Virus record (IMG/VR): IMGVR_UViG_3300036846_000450
Coordinates: 1 to 51,032 of that record
Length of the DNA: 51,032 bases
DNA from: a virus
Strand: one strand, 5' to 3'
Position 1 is the first letter of the stretch, and each line of letters starts with the position of its first letter. The translations under genes and the position numbers were made by a program. This document shows positions 31,413 to 38,489 of the stretch, in pieces. The notes below the pieces were generated by a model. The model searched no databases. It was not told where the DNA came from and worked only from the letters and a program-made list of their open reading frames with translations.

Positions 31413-32767
31413 AGGATGATGCCTCCTCGGCGCGGTTCGGGCGGCGGCGGAATGATCAGGCCCTCGCGCCGCGGCTCTCTCGCCACCAGGCGCGGCCCGC
31501 GCTGTCGTGCCAGCGCGAGGTAGCGGAAGGCGTCGGCCGGGTGCGAGGTCCAGTTGTGAATGGCGGTGGCGCGGAAGGCTTTTTTCTCGTCGTCCCACTC
31601 GCGCGCATATTGTTCGAGCGCGGCGAGCCCGCCCTCGCACCTCGTGTGAAACACGCAGAGCGGCAGAATTCGCCGCACCGCGTTGATGCCGTCAGCGATG
31701 GTCGCGAGCGGCACCAGCTCGGGATGCAGCCCCTCGGCTTGCATGGTCTCGATGCGGGTCTTGCCCGAGCCCCATTCCTTGATCTTGGCGTCGTGCGGCA
31801 CGTAATCGGTGCCGTCAGCCCAGCCGTGCTCGGCGGCGCGTCCGCGGATCACGCCGGCGTAGTGCTCGACGCCGACGCCTGAGGCGGCGTAGTGGTCGAG
31901 GATGAACACCTGGCCGCCGACGTTCTGCCACCACCAGATCGCGGTGTCGTCGCGCACGCCGATGTCCCAGGCGCGGTGCACGCGCTGGCCGGCGACCGGC
32001 TCGATCTCGGCGACGCGCTCCTCGTTGCGCACATTGGCCATTTCCAGGGCGTAGTAGGCGCCCAGGATCGCGGCGTTCCAGGAGCAGAGATATTCCTGCT
32101 CGTACTGGGCGCGGCCGACGTCCTCACCGTACAGCGCGGCATATTCGAGCCGCGCCTGCTCCTGCTCGACCAGCGACAGCGCGCCGGTGTCGCGCACGGT
32201 CTGCAGCTGACAGAACCAGTCGTCCGACGTCCTGGCGTGATCGAACATCGCCTTGGCGTGGTTGTGGCCGCGCGGCGTGGTGATGAAGGCGGCCCAGCCC
32301 GCATTCTCCTGCAGCATCGGCCGGTGGTAGGCCCAGGCTGTCGGGTTCGCGAGCGCCCACTCCGAATAGGTGATGCCGACCGGGCCGCCGCCGACCGTGG
32401 CGTCGTAGCGATCGGAGCCGATCACCTGCCAGGTCGATCCGTTGACGAACCGGATGAACATCTCGTTGTCGTTGGTCGAGGCGCGAATGTACGGCGGGAA
32501 CGCCTCGTCGATGCGGCGCCGCCCGGTGTGGGCGTTGATCGCGGTCCAGATCGCCTTGCGGCCCTGCAAGAATTCGGGAAGGCAGTGCCAGTAATTGCCT
32601 GGCCTGGTCAGCGCGGCGCAGGCCGCATGGTGCAGGCAGATCTCGTCCTTGCCGGCGCGGCGGTGCCAGACCGCCATCGCGCGCTTGCCGCCGGCCTGGA
32701 GGTGCTGCCACAGCGCCATCTGGTGCGGCCGCGGCAGCCAGCCATTGTGCGGCAGCTTGACTTCCAT
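31409..32767 (-). CDS. terminase large subunit
   Basis: 452 residues from the ATG at 32767. ATPase: Walker A as H-R-R-A-G-K-D-E at 35-42, Walker B as G-I-T-Y-S-E at 131-136, and a T-T-P-R-G coupling-motif-like segment near 163-167. The nuclease half has R-A-W-D-I-G-V-R-D-D near 265-274 with a likely metal-binding Asp268, as in RNase H-fold terminases. It is the packaging motor, together with the portal. The start overlaps the stop of a 46-residue gene as TGATG; the longer frame upstream belongs to that gene's shadow. Confidence 0.9.
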   Translation of the reverse strand: MEVKLPHNGWLPRPHQMALWQHLQAGGKRAMAVWHRRAGKDEICLHHAACAALTRPGNYWHCLPEFLQGRKAIWTAINAHTGRRRIDEAFPPYIRASTNDNEMFIRFVNGSTWQVIGSDRYDATVGGGPVGITYSEWALANPTAWAYHRPMLQENAGWAAFITTPRGHNHAKAMFDHARTSDDWFCQLQTVRDTGALSLVEQEQARLEYAALYGEDVGRAQYEQEYLCSWNAAILGAYYALEMANVRNEERVAEIEPVAGQRVHRAWDIGVRDDTAIWWWQNVGGQVFILDHYAASGVGVEHYAGVIRGRAAEHGWADGTDYVPHDAKIKEWGSGKTRIETMQAEGLHPELVPLATIADGINAVRRILPLCVFHTRCEGGLAALEQYAREWDDEKKAFRATAIHNWTSHPADAFRYLALARQRGPRLVAREPRREGLIIPPPPEPRRGGIIL

Positions 32768-32907
32768 CACGCCTTGCGCGGTCGGCGCTTCGGCAGGCCG
32801 GGAAATTTGACGCCGCGGGTCTTGCGCAGCAGCACCGCGCCGCGGCCCTTGAACTTGCGGATCAGCTGCTGGACCTGCGCCGGCGTCTTGACGTTGCGCG
32901 TCGGCAT
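32767..32907 (-). CDS. 46-residue basic protein before TerL
   Basis: A very small gene: ATG at 32907, TGA at 32769-32767 sharing its last base with the TerL start. The product is rich in Lys and Arg, with T-P-A-Q-V-Q-Q-L-I-R-K-F-K-G and K-R-R-P-R-K at its end. Overlap with TerL and codon use support it. It might help DNA binding in packaging, but this is a guess. Confidence 0.55.
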   Translation of the reverse strand: MPTRNVKTPAQVQQLIRKFKGRGAVLLRKTRGVKFPGLPKRRPRKA

Positions 32908-32916
32908 CAGCACCCC

Positions 32917-33198
32917 CTACAGATCGACGGCGGCGCCGCCGGATAAGGCGGCAATGGTTCGACCGGCGAGGCTTGATCGAAAAGGCCCGGCGACGTGAAT
33001 ACCCGCCGCGCCGAGCAGCACCACGATCACCCAGAGCACGATCAGCACCAGGATCACCACCAGCAGAACGTGGATGATGCGCGCGAACGGCTCGGGCAAC
33101 GGGATCAGCGGCAGCAGCTGGGTGATCGCCCACCACACCACGCCGAGCAGGATCAGCACGAAGATGATGCCGACCAGGGCGCCGATTGCAGCACTCAT
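32917..33198 (-). CDS. two-span membrane protein, holin-like
   Basis: 93 residues from the ATG at 33198, placed eight bases after GAGGAG. Two membrane helices (about 4-24 and 38-62) flank L-P-L-I-P-L-P-E-P-F-A-R-I-I. It is a relative of 9048-9257 in the left arm. The C-terminal tail after G-I-H-V may be variable. Placed upstream of the terminase genes; a holin role is plausible but no endolysin is adjacent. Confidence 0.6.
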   Translation of the reverse strand: MSAAIGALVGIIFVLILLGVVWWAITQLLPLIPLPEPFARIIHVLLVVILVLIVLWVIVVLLGAAGIHVAGPFRSSLAGRTIAALSGGAAVDL

Positions 33199-33211
33199 GT
33201 TTCGCTCCTCC

Positions 33212-33430
33212 TCAGTCATGAGCGCGCGGCGCCAGCAATTTGCGGACGTCGGCGCAGGGCTCGCGCACGGTGATGAACTTGCTGTCGGTGGTGAGCAGCA
33301 GGCAGCCCGCCTGGTCAGCGAGCAGCTGCTTGCCGGTTTCGCCGCGCAGCGCGACCACCGTGTCGGGGTTGACGTAGATCTCGTGGCCCTCGGGCCCGTG
33401 CAGCAGGATCAGCACGAGCAGGAAGGTCAT
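33212..33430 (-). CDS. small conserved phage protein
   Basis: 72 residues. Hydrophobic start (F-L-L-V-L-I-L-L-H), then I-Y-V-N-P-D-T-V-V-A-L-R and a V-R-E-P-C-A-D-V-R-K-L-L end, a pattern somewhat like the small FlbD-type proteins but shared by phage genes too. Function unknown. Confidence 0.5.
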   Translation of the reverse strand: MTFLLVLILLHGPEGHEIYVNPDTVVALRGETGKQLLADQAGCLLLTTDSKFITVREPCADVRKLLAPRAHD

Positions 33431-33431
33431 G

Positions 33432-33650
33432 TCAGAACAGGCTGCCCAGGCCGCAGCCCAGGCCGCCCAGCACCTGTTCCTGGTTGGGCGGATTGTGGAA
33501 GCGATCGAAGGCCAGCGCCTCGCGCTGCGCCTCCGCCAACTCGACGCGGGCCTGCGCCAGGCGGCTCTCCAGCTGCGCCACGTTCTCCTCGCGAACTCGC
33601 AGCCGGTCGTGCGGCGTCCGGTTGCCGCGGTACCAGTCATTTGTCAGCAT
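33432..33650 (-). CDS. small coiled-coil protein
   Basis: 72 residues; residues about 17-52 are a coiled coil (V-A-Q-L-E-S-R-L-A-Q-A-R-V-E-L-A-E-A-Q), and the end is Gly-rich. First clear gene after the long noncoding stretch, 27 bases downstream of a 16-base palindrome. Not recognised. Confidence 0.5.
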   Translation of the reverse strand: MLTNDWYRGNRTPHDRLRVREENVAQLESRLAQARVELAEAQREALAFDRFHNPPNQEQVLGGLGCGLGSLF

Positions 33651-34017
33651 CGCGTACCTTGTTGCGCCGTTTTTGCCCCATGCATTTGCATGGAAATGAT
33701 TGCCAACCATCGGAATTCCCCAACCGCCCCCTGGCCTTACAAGGGGGCTTGACAGGACCAAATTCCGATCGCTCTCCTGCGCGCGGCATCTCCCCCGCAG
33801 AACCATCCGCACGAGGTCTGGGAGATGTGGGACAATCACTGGTACCGGTACCAGACCGATGTCGAACCCCGACAGACCACCCCGGATCTCCCCCACCCCC
33901 GTGGAACTACGGTCCTGCCACCCCTCCTGGGGAGGCGAGAGGAGAAGCCAAGCAATATCAATGGGTTACGAGGTGAGACGAGGCGGGGCGAGACAGGCAG
34001 ACGAGCGTATAGGTGTC
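33651..34017. other. noncoding stretch with four dyad elements
   Basis: 367 bases with no convincing gene. It contains a 16-base palindrome at 33677-33692, a nested pair of inverted repeats (33708-33716 with 33761-33769 outside, 33726-33732 with 33742-33748 inside), and a second 16-base perfect palindrome at 33839-33854 built of two ggtacc units. It lies upstream of the small genes leading to terminase, so late promoter, operator or packaging site are the main options. Confidence 0.5.
33677..33692. promoter_or_regulatory. 16-base palindrome CCATGCATTTGCATGG, operator-like
   Basis: CCATGCA and TGCATGG around TT, 27 bases upstream of the start at 33650 on the minus strand. Position fits an operator or activator site for the late genes. 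Confidence 0.4.
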
Positions 34018-34302
34018 TCAGCCCTGGCTCTGGCCCTGGTCACCGTCGTCGGCAGGCGGAGCAGATTGTCCAACAGTTTCAATGATTTGGCGGATGGTGA
34101 CCTTGATGTCACCGCCATCCGGCCCGGTATGCGCCTGGTCGGCCTTGCCCCAGCCTCTGTCCAACAGCGTCTGCGCGGCTGCCACGCGAGCGCCTGGTGG
34201 CGCTTTCGGCTGACGTGCGATCCCGGCGAGGGTGGCGAGCGCCATCTCGGTGTGTGACCGTGCGGCGGAGCGCAGGTCGGTTATCGGTGTGGCTCTGGGC
34301 AT
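34018..34302 (-). CDS. conserved small phage protein near terminase
   Basis: 94 residues. A helical core, A-L-A-T-L-A-G-I-A-R-Q-P-K-A-P-P-G-A-R-V-A-A-A-Q-T-L-L-D-R-G-W-G, is a pattern common in phages of this host group, followed by G-G-D-I-K-V-T-I-R-Q-I-I and a Gln/Gly-rich tail. Helical proteins like this close to TerL are sometimes small terminases, so it competes with 30834-31412 for that role. Confidence 0.55.
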   Translation of the reverse strand: MPRATPITDLRSAARSHTEMALATLAGIARQPKAPPGARVAAAQTLLDRGWGKADQAHTGPDGGDIKVTIRQIIETVGQSAPPADDGDQGQSQG

Positions 34303-34312
34303 TTACCGATCC

Positions 34313-34498
34313 TCAGTTCCCCGTTGTTTGTTGCGGTGCGGGATGCACCTGGTGAACAGCTCGGAGCGCGATCTCCAATCGCTGGCAATGACCTCTGCCC
34401 AGGTCGCAGCCCGGGAGGCAGTCGAGGTTCCAGCATCCGCTGAAGGCGACGTCGGACGGGATCTCGCGGAACAGGTTGCCGGTGGGGCGACGGATCAT
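34313..34498 (-). CDS. small Cys-containing hypothetical protein
   Basis: 61 residues with C-W-N-L-D-C-L-P-G-C and a further Cys eight residues on, which could hold a metal. The start overlaps the upstream stop as ATGA, the main reason to accept it. Function unknown. Confidence 0.45.
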   Translation of the reverse strand: MIRRPTGNLFREIPSDVAFSGCWNLDCLPGCDLGRGHCQRLEIALRAVHQVHPAPQQTTGN

Positions 34499-34695
34499 GG
34501 GCGATGCTCCTGGCGCACGACGCGGATCTTCCAGCCGGCCTGGCGACAGTGCGTGCGGACGCCGGCGCGGTCCCAGCCGACCATGTAGGCGACGATCGGG
34601 GCGGCCTCGATCACCTGGTCGTCGCGCAGGACGATGGCTGCGGTGAAAGCACCGCTGTGGTGCTTTCCATGGATCTGGGCCAGCAGCTCGATCAT
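34495..34695 (-). CDS. small hypothetical protein
   Basis: 66 residues with beta-strand character (A-A-I-V-L-R-D-D-Q-V-I-E, W-K-I-R-V-V-R-Q-E-H). ATGA overlaps on both sides place it in a small operon with the coiled-coil gene before and the Cys protein after it. Confidence 0.5.
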   Translation of the reverse strand: MIELLAQIHGKHHSGAFTAAIVLRDDQVIEAAPIVAYMVGWDRAGVRTHCRQAGWKIRVVRQEHRP

Positions 34696-34976
34696 CGCGG
34701 CTTCAGCTGCTCGATCTCGCGGGCGAGGGTGCCGATGCGGACGCCGATCGCGTCGGCCTGCTGGTCGTGGATTGAGGCCAGGTCGCCCTGGCGCCTGCTC
34801 AGCTGGTCGAGATCCAGGCGCAGCTCGCGGACCTGGGAGCGGAGCGGGTCGATGGTCTCAGAGATCAGGGTGCTGATGATTTCGTTGAGGGCGGCGTCGA
34901 GCAGGGCCTGAACGTGGGCGATGGTGGCTTCGTCGTGGGCCTTGAGTTCTGCGTCAATGCGGCTGACGGTTTTCAT
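34692..34976 (-). CDS. coiled-coil protein
   Basis: 94 residues, nearly all helix with heptads of Leu and Ile (L-R-S-Q-V-R-E-L-R-L-D-L-D-Q-L). The start at 34976 (M-K-T-V-S-R-I-D) has only a weak ribosome site; upstream residues look unlike coding sequence. First gene of the minus-strand late block. Confidence 0.5.
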   Translation of the reverse strand: MKTVSRIDAELKAHDEATIAHVQALLDAALNEIISTLISETIDPLRSQVRELRLDLDQLSRRQGDLASIHDQQADAIGVRIGTLAREIEQLKPR

Positions 34977-35093
34977 ATTGGCCAATGCGGCTGTCCCTTT
35001 GTTTCCCGTGAAATCCCGTGGTTGCGGTTTGGGGCGTGGTGTCCCAATATTTGTCGGTCGTCTGGCGATCGTGCCGGCGCTGAGGAGGCCGAG

Positions 35094-35240
35094 ATGGCGA
35101 CCCTTGTTCTGTTCGTGCTGGGATCGTTCGCGGGCGCATACATAGCCGACATACTGTTCCCGGACCGGCCCCGTGAGCGCTACACCGACCTGAGGCCCCG
35201 CCATGGCGAACTCAATCAGCATTATGACCCCCGCCGTTAA
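35094..35240 (+). CDS. 48-residue membrane protein
   Basis: Starts at 35094 after tgaggaggcc. One membrane helix at about residues 3-21 (L-V-L-F-V-L-G-S-F-A-G-A-Y-I-A) and a charged tail ending Y-D-P-R-R. Overlaps the start of the next gene. Plus strand between two minus-strand blocks. Function unknown. Confidence 0.5.
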   Translation: MATLVLFVLGSFAGAYIADILFPDRPRERYTDLRPRHGELNQHYDPRR

Positions 35241-35460
35241 GATCCTGGGCGCGCTGGCGCTGCTGCTGGTGATGTCTGGCGCGCCTGGCGAGCTGGCGCC
35301 TGGGCGCAGCGAATTCGTGCGCTACGTCGACAGCCTGCACGTCAAGCGGGGCAGCGCGTATGTCCTGCCGTTCGACCGGCGCTACCCGACCACCTCGCGG
35401 CGTCCTGGTGGCGTTGTGAAGGCGCCGACGCGGCCGCGGTTCTGGGACTGGCCGATCTGA
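35203..35460 (+). CDS. small exported or membrane-anchored protein
   Basis: 85 residues with a GAGG ribosome site before the ATG at 35203. Residues about 8-25 (M-T-P-A-V-K-I-L-G-A-L-A-L-L-L-V-M-S-G) are a signal-peptide-like or anchor helix; the rest is basic and Pro-rich. Overlapping with the 48-residue membrane gene, it could form a spanin-like or lysis accessory pair, which cannot be shown. Confidence 0.45.
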   Translation: MANSISIMTPAVKILGALALLLVMSGAPGELAPGRSEFVRYVDSLHVKRGSAYVLPFDRRYPTTSRRPGGVVKAPTRPRFWDWPI

Positions 35461-35480
35461 GCTGTCAACGCGGACGCATC

Positions 35481-35720
35481 ATGAGCCACGGGATCACCGA
35501 ATGGGAGGCCGCCGAAATCGGCTTGGAGATCTTGCGCGCTTCCGGTGCCGATCTCCCCAGGCGATGCGAGACCGGCAAAAGCCACCCGTATTTGCTGGAA
35601 TGCTATCGGTGCGGGGCGCGTCACGGCGCGCCCTGTGCCTTGTCGTCGGCCGCCGGCTCGGCATTGAGCGCGGCCAGCACCGCGTCGAGCGTTTCCAGCT
35701 CCCGGCCATCCACGAAATAG
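35481..35720 (+). CDS. small hypothetical protein, end overlaps a minus-strand gene
   Basis: 79 residues. The first half (E-W-E-A-A-E-I-G-L-E-I-L-R-A-S-G, then L-E-C-Y-R-C-G-A-R-H) looks real, with two Cys and two His. The last 33 residues are Ser/Ala-rich and lie antisense to the gene at 35621, so the true end may be a product of overlap. Doubtful gene. Confidence 0.35.
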   Translation: MSHGITEWEAAEIGLEILRASGADLPRRCETGKSHPYLLECYRCGARHGAPCALSSAAGSALSAASTASSVSSSRPSTK

Positions 35721-35893
35721 GACGTCGTGTGCAGCTGCTTCACCTTGGGCGAGCGCGGCGCTCCGGCCTTGATCACCGTCAGCCGCGGATAGGTGTCGCT
35801 GCAGTAATGGTTCTGGTAGGCGCCGTGCGCCATGTCGAGGAACAGGGTGCCGCGGAACTTGGCGTTGGCCTTGAGGTCGGCGAGGGTGATCAT
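35621..35893 (-). CDS. hypothetical protein paired with a small repressor
   Basis: 90 residues with a beta-rich middle (T-L-F-L-D-M-A-H-G-A-Y-Q-N-H-Y, L-T-V-I-K-A-G) and an acidic tail. Its start overlaps the regulator's stop as ATGA. A two-gene operon of regulator plus unknown protein under likely autoregulation. A toxin-antitoxin-like pair was considered but has no motif support. Confidence 0.5.
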   Translation of the reverse strand: MITLADLKANAKFRGTLFLDMAHGAYQNHYCSDTYPRLTVIKAGAPRSPKVKQLHTTSYFVDGRELETLDAVLAALNAEPAADDKAQGAP

Positions 35894-36144
35894 GGGTCGG
35901 CTCCCGGCTCGGCCATGTTCATTTTTGCGCCCGGCTTGGAGGCGCGCCGATCGGGCGGCATGTGGTCGTCGGGGATGCCGTAGCGCTCGTACATCTCGAT
36001 CAGCCGCTCCACGGTGAGCGGCACTTTGGTGGCGCCGGACGCAATCCGGAACACCGTCGACCGGGCAACGCCGAGCAGCTCGTGGGCGCCGTGCGGCTTG
36101 AAGCCGAGCCGCTCGACCCGCGCCAGGAATTCGGACACTTTCAT
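35890..36144 (-). CDS. small helix-turn-helix repressor
   Basis: 84 residues. Residues about 5-48 form the helix-turn-helix (F-K-P-H-G-A-H-E-L-L-G-V-A-R-S-T-V-F-R-I-A-S-G). A GGAGAC ribosome site precedes the ATG at 36144. Two perfect palindromes of the same type stand just upstream (36175-36188 and 36276-36291), most likely its operators. It may govern the early/lysogenic switch of the circle, which has no S24-type repressor of its own. Confidence 0.65.
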   Translation of the reverse strand: MKVSEFLARVERLGFKPHGAHELLGVARSTVFRIASGATKVPLTVERLIEMYERYGIPDDHMPPDRRASKPGAKMNMAEPGADP

Positions 36145-36174
36145 GGCTGTCTCCAGGAAAATCGACCAGATTGA

Positions 36175-36188
36175 GTCCGACGTCGGAC
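36175..36188. promoter_or_regulatory. operator-like palindrome GTCCGACGTCGGAC
   Basis: Perfect 14-base dyad, 31 bases upstream of the small repressor start. Shares the GTCCGA..TCGGAC half-sites with the palindrome at 36276-36291. Confidence 0.65.
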
Positions 36189-36275
36189 CAGCGTCAATCC
36201 GGTTTATTTCCCCATCCCCACAATAAAACACTTGACGCAATAGGAGGCCCGCTGAGTGGCCATCCAATTCTGAGT

Positions 36276-36291
36276 AGTCCGATATCGGACT
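36276..36291. promoter_or_regulatory. operator-like palindrome AGTCCGATATCGGACT
   Basis: Perfect 16-base dyad with the same half-sites as 36175-36188; the centres are 102 bases apart, allowing looping by one dimeric repressor pair. Confidence 0.65.
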
Positions 36292-36491
36292 TTTGTTTTT
36301 AACGCATGGGTGAGTCTCCCTGGCGTTTTTGGCCATTTTAAGGTTGCATATTTCGTGACACAACCGCGTTTCGGTTGTGGCCGCCCCCGTAGTTTTCCCA
36401 GGGTGTTTTCCTGTCTCATTGTCCTGGACATCTGGGGCATGATGTCCTACATATGTGTCCAGGCAATCACGCCGCTTCGGAGTTCCTGGCC

Positions 36492-36728
36492 ATGGCCGCC
36501 ACCAAATATGTCGCCCGTTTCGAAAACCAGATCGTCGGCAAGCGCTCCAGCGAGCGCACCTACACCCACGCCATTGTCTGCCAGGGTCACGGCAAGGGCC
36601 CGCACGTCGTGACCTGGTGCGGCCGTCCTGACCTGGCCCATGGCGAGCAGACCAAGTGGAGCCGCTACGGCTACACCGCGACCATCGTGCCGGCGGAGGT
36701 CGTCGTGAAGCCCGCCAAGGCCGCCTGA
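36492..36728 (+). CDS. small conserved protein upstream of the recombinase
   Basis: 78 residues from the ATG at 36492 (M-A-A-T-K-Y-V-A-R-F). Beta-rich, with S-S-E-R-T-Y-T-H-A and V-V-T-W-C-G-R-P-D; the longer start would use sequence that belongs to the control region. Function unknown. First plus-strand gene after the operators, hence probably repressed by the 35890 product. Confidence 0.5.
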   Translation: MAATKYVARFENQIVGKRSSERTYTHAIVCQGHGKGPHVVTWCGRPDLAHGEQTKWSRYGYTATIVPAEVVVKPAKAA

Positions 36729-36804
36729 CCGTCCCGACATTCACCTCGCGCCCGGCTCCGAAAGGATACCGGGCTCGGGGCCGTAGAAGCCCCAGGAGCA
36801 CGTC

Positions 36805-37461
36805 ATGACCAAGTCGGCGATCGTCTACATCCGCGTTTCCACCCAGAAGCAGGGCCGCTCGGGCCTCGGCCTGGAGGCGCAGCAGGACGCCGTGGCGCGG
36901 TTTTGCGCCGCGGAAGGTTTCGCGATCGCGCAGACCTTCGTCGAGGTCGAGACCGCCAAGGGCGCCGATGCGCTGGAGCGCCGGCCGCAGCTGCGCGCCG
37001 CCCTGGCGCTGGCCAAAGCCAACAACTGCCCGGTGATCGTCGCCAAGCTCGACCGGCTGTCCCGCGACGTCGCCTTCATCGCCGGCCTGATGGCAAGCCG
37101 CGTGCCCTTCATCGTCTGCGACCTCGGCGCCAATGCCGACCCGTTCATGCTGCACATCTACGCTGCGCTCGCCGAGCAGGAGCGCCGCATGATCTCGACC
37201 CGCACCAAGGTGGCGCTTGCCGCGGCCCGTGGGCGCGGCGTCAAGCTGGGCTCACCGACCACCCCGGCGATGCTGCAGAACCGCGCGCTGGCCTTCGCTG
37301 AGACGCTGCGCCCGGTCGTGGAGCCGCTGCTCGGCCTGTCGTTCCGCCAGATTGCGGCCGCGCTGAACGAGGCCGGCCACACCACCGCGGAGGGCCATGC
37401 CTGGCAGTACAAGACCGCGCAGCGCCTGGTGCAGCGTCTCCAGGGCAAGCCAATCGCATGA
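36805..37461 (+). CDS. small serine recombinase (resolvase/invertase)
   Basis: 218 residues. The catalytic Ser12 lies in Y-I-R-V-S-T; the L-D-R-L-S-R-D motif with its active-site Arg residues is at 80-86; the long E helix follows, and the end (about 165-215) is a helix-turn-helix with [13 protein letters not shown]. Size and layout are those of resolvases and DNA invertases. It could resolve multimers of the circular form or flip a segment. Inverted repeats just downstream are candidate target sites. Confidence 0.85.
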   Translation: MTKSAIVYIRVSTQKQGRSGLGLEAQQDAVARFCAAEGFAIAQTFVEVETAKGADALERRPQLRAALALAKANNCPVIVAKLDRLSRDVAFIAGLMASRVPFIVCDLGANADPFMLHIYAALAEQERRMISTRTKVALAAARGRGVKLGSPTTPAMLQNRALAFAETLRPVVEPLLGLSFRQIAAALNEAGHTTAEGHAWQYKTAQRLVQRLQGKPIA

Positions 37462-37673
37462 CCCGCAACGAATTCAACGATGCGCTGCGCGTGCTCGGGT
37501 TCGCCGAGCGCGCCAACTCGCGCGGCCAGTCCGAGTTCGCACGCCAGCTCGGGCTCGATTTGCGCACCGTCAAGCGCTGGGCCGCCGGCGCGTGGCCGGT
37601 GCCGATCCCGGTGGCGATGCTGCTCAATCTGATGCTGTCGACCGGCGCCAGCCGCGCCGACCTGAAGGCCTGA
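37458..37673 (+). CDS. small helix-turn-helix protein
   Basis: 71 residues with [21 protein letters not shown], a clear helix-turn-helix. ATGA overlap with the recombinase, so the two are made together; it may regulate or direct the recombinase. Confidence 0.65.
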   Translation: MTRNEFNDALRVLGFAERANSRGQSEFARQLGLDLRTVKRWAAGAWPVPIPVAMLLNLMLSTGASRADLKA

Positions 37674-37675
37674 CA

Positions 37676-37796
37676 CAAACCGGCAGTGTGCGTCGACAGC
37701 GGCCGATCGACGGATCGTCGAGGGTGAGAGCCAGCGATGATCGGGGAGCCGGGCAGGCAAGGGGGGCGAGCCATGCTTCGCCACACTACCGGTTTG
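37676..37796. repeat. 15-base inverted repeat pair, candidate recombination site
   Basis: CAAACCGGCAGTGTG (37676-37690) and the inverted match at 37782-37796 agree at 14 of 15 bases, the mismatch near the centre. Between them lies a further dyad, TCGACG/CGTCGA (37707-37721). A third partial copy (accggttt) lies near 37815. The cluster directly follows the recombinase operon. Confidence 0.5.
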
Positions 37797-37837
37797 CACG
37801 CGCAAAATGGTCTCACCGGTTTCTCTTGTCCAGAGCG

Positions 37838-37870
37838 AAAAAAGGCGGGAGGCATTTGCGCCCTCCCGCC
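37838..37870 (-). terminator. terminator of the long early operon
   Basis: On the minus strand GGCGGGAGG pairs with CCTCCCGCC (37844-37852 and 37862-37870) around a nine-base loop and is followed by six T. It ends the minus-strand operon just after the gene at 37903. Confidence 0.85.
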
Positions 37871-37902
37871 GATGAACCGGTGATTGACGGCCCGGCCACA
37901 GT

Positions 37903-38379
37903 TTACGACAGGCGTTGACCTGGCGGCGGCGGCAGCAGCCCGATCATGCGGCCCTGCGCATTGTTCATGTCGAACCATTGCAGCGGGCCGAGTTCGGTGG
38001 ATTTGTCGTGCCGGATAATTCTGCGGTGCCCGAACAATGCCGGTTCGCGCACATCCTCGGCCGTGATCACCAGCACCTCCATGCGATCGGGATGGTCGGC
38101 GACCTTGCCGACGATCGCGTCAGCCTCCGGCTTGGTCATGCCGCGCACGGTCCAGGCCTCGTTCAGGAAGGCGACGCGGGTGGCGCCGATATGCGCCAGC
38201 AGCTCCCGTACCAGGTCGACCGCGACGTCGCGGTCCTCGGCCGGCGGCTCGCCGATCAGGAGGTCGCGGCCATGGCGATCGACCGCGTGGTACATCGCCG
38301 GCATCTCGCCCAGGGCGTCGAAGATCCGGGCGGCGCCTTCGGCGGCGCGCTCCGCGAATTGCTTCAGGGTCTCGGACAT
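37903..38379 (-). CDS. hypothetical protein, last of the early operon
   Basis: 158 residues from the ATG at 38379, after a very strong AAGGAGGTG ribosome site. Helical start (L-K-Q-F-A-E-R-A-A-E-G-A-A-R-I-F), then alpha/beta with E-V-L-V-I-T-A-E-D-V and a Pro-rich end. No family recognised. A ribosome site this strong suggests high expression. Confidence 0.55.
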   Translation of the reverse strand: MSETLKQFAERAAEGAARIFDALGEMPAMYHAVDRHGRDLLIGEPPAEDRDVAVDLVRELLAHIGATRVAFLNEAWTVRGMTKPEADAIVGKVADHPDRMEVLVITAEDVREPALFGHRRIIRHDKSTELGPLQWFDMNNAQGRMIGLLPPPPGQRLS

Positions 38380-38393
38380 CGCCACCTCCTTGC

Positions 38394-38486
38394 TCAGTCC
38401 AGGTTGGTCTTGACCATGGCGATCACCACCACAGCGACCGTGCTGCCGATCATCATCCCCAGGAATAGACCGAGCAGGAACGACAT
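38394..38486 (-). CDS. 30-residue membrane peptide
   Basis: ATG at 38486, TGA at 38396-38394. The peptide is one membrane helix (F-L-L-G-L-F-L-G-M-M-I-G-S-T-V-A-V-V-V-I-A-M) with a short polar end. It fits exactly between two genes of the operon. Too short for family assignment. Confidence 0.5.
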   Translation of the reverse strand: MSFLLGLFLGMMIGSTVAVVVIAMVKTNLD

Positions 38487-38489
38487 GCA

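Larger units (their letters stand above)
36145..36491. other. divergent control region with paired operators
   Basis: 347 AT-richer bases between the small repressor (minus) and a plus-strand operon. It contains the two operator-like palindromes, a hairpin CACAACCG/CGGTTGTG near 36360-36380, and an 8-base inverted repeat, CCTGGACA (36423-36430) with TGTCCAGG (36456-36463), next to other tgtcc units. No gene is seen. Confidence 0.55.

Noticed and set aside
30834-31640. Longer start for the HTH protein after TerL
   Set aside because: The extension is an out-of-frame copy of the TerL C terminus; the GTG at 31412 gives the standard four-base overlap.
33700-34257. Plus-strand 185-residue frame over the dyad cluster
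   Set aside because: It runs across palindromes and then antisense to 34018-34302; the composition is not coding-like.
35621-36144. Toxin-antitoxin pair
   Set aside because: The gene order regulator plus unknown fits, but the 90-residue partner shows no RelE, HipA, Fic or PIN type residues.
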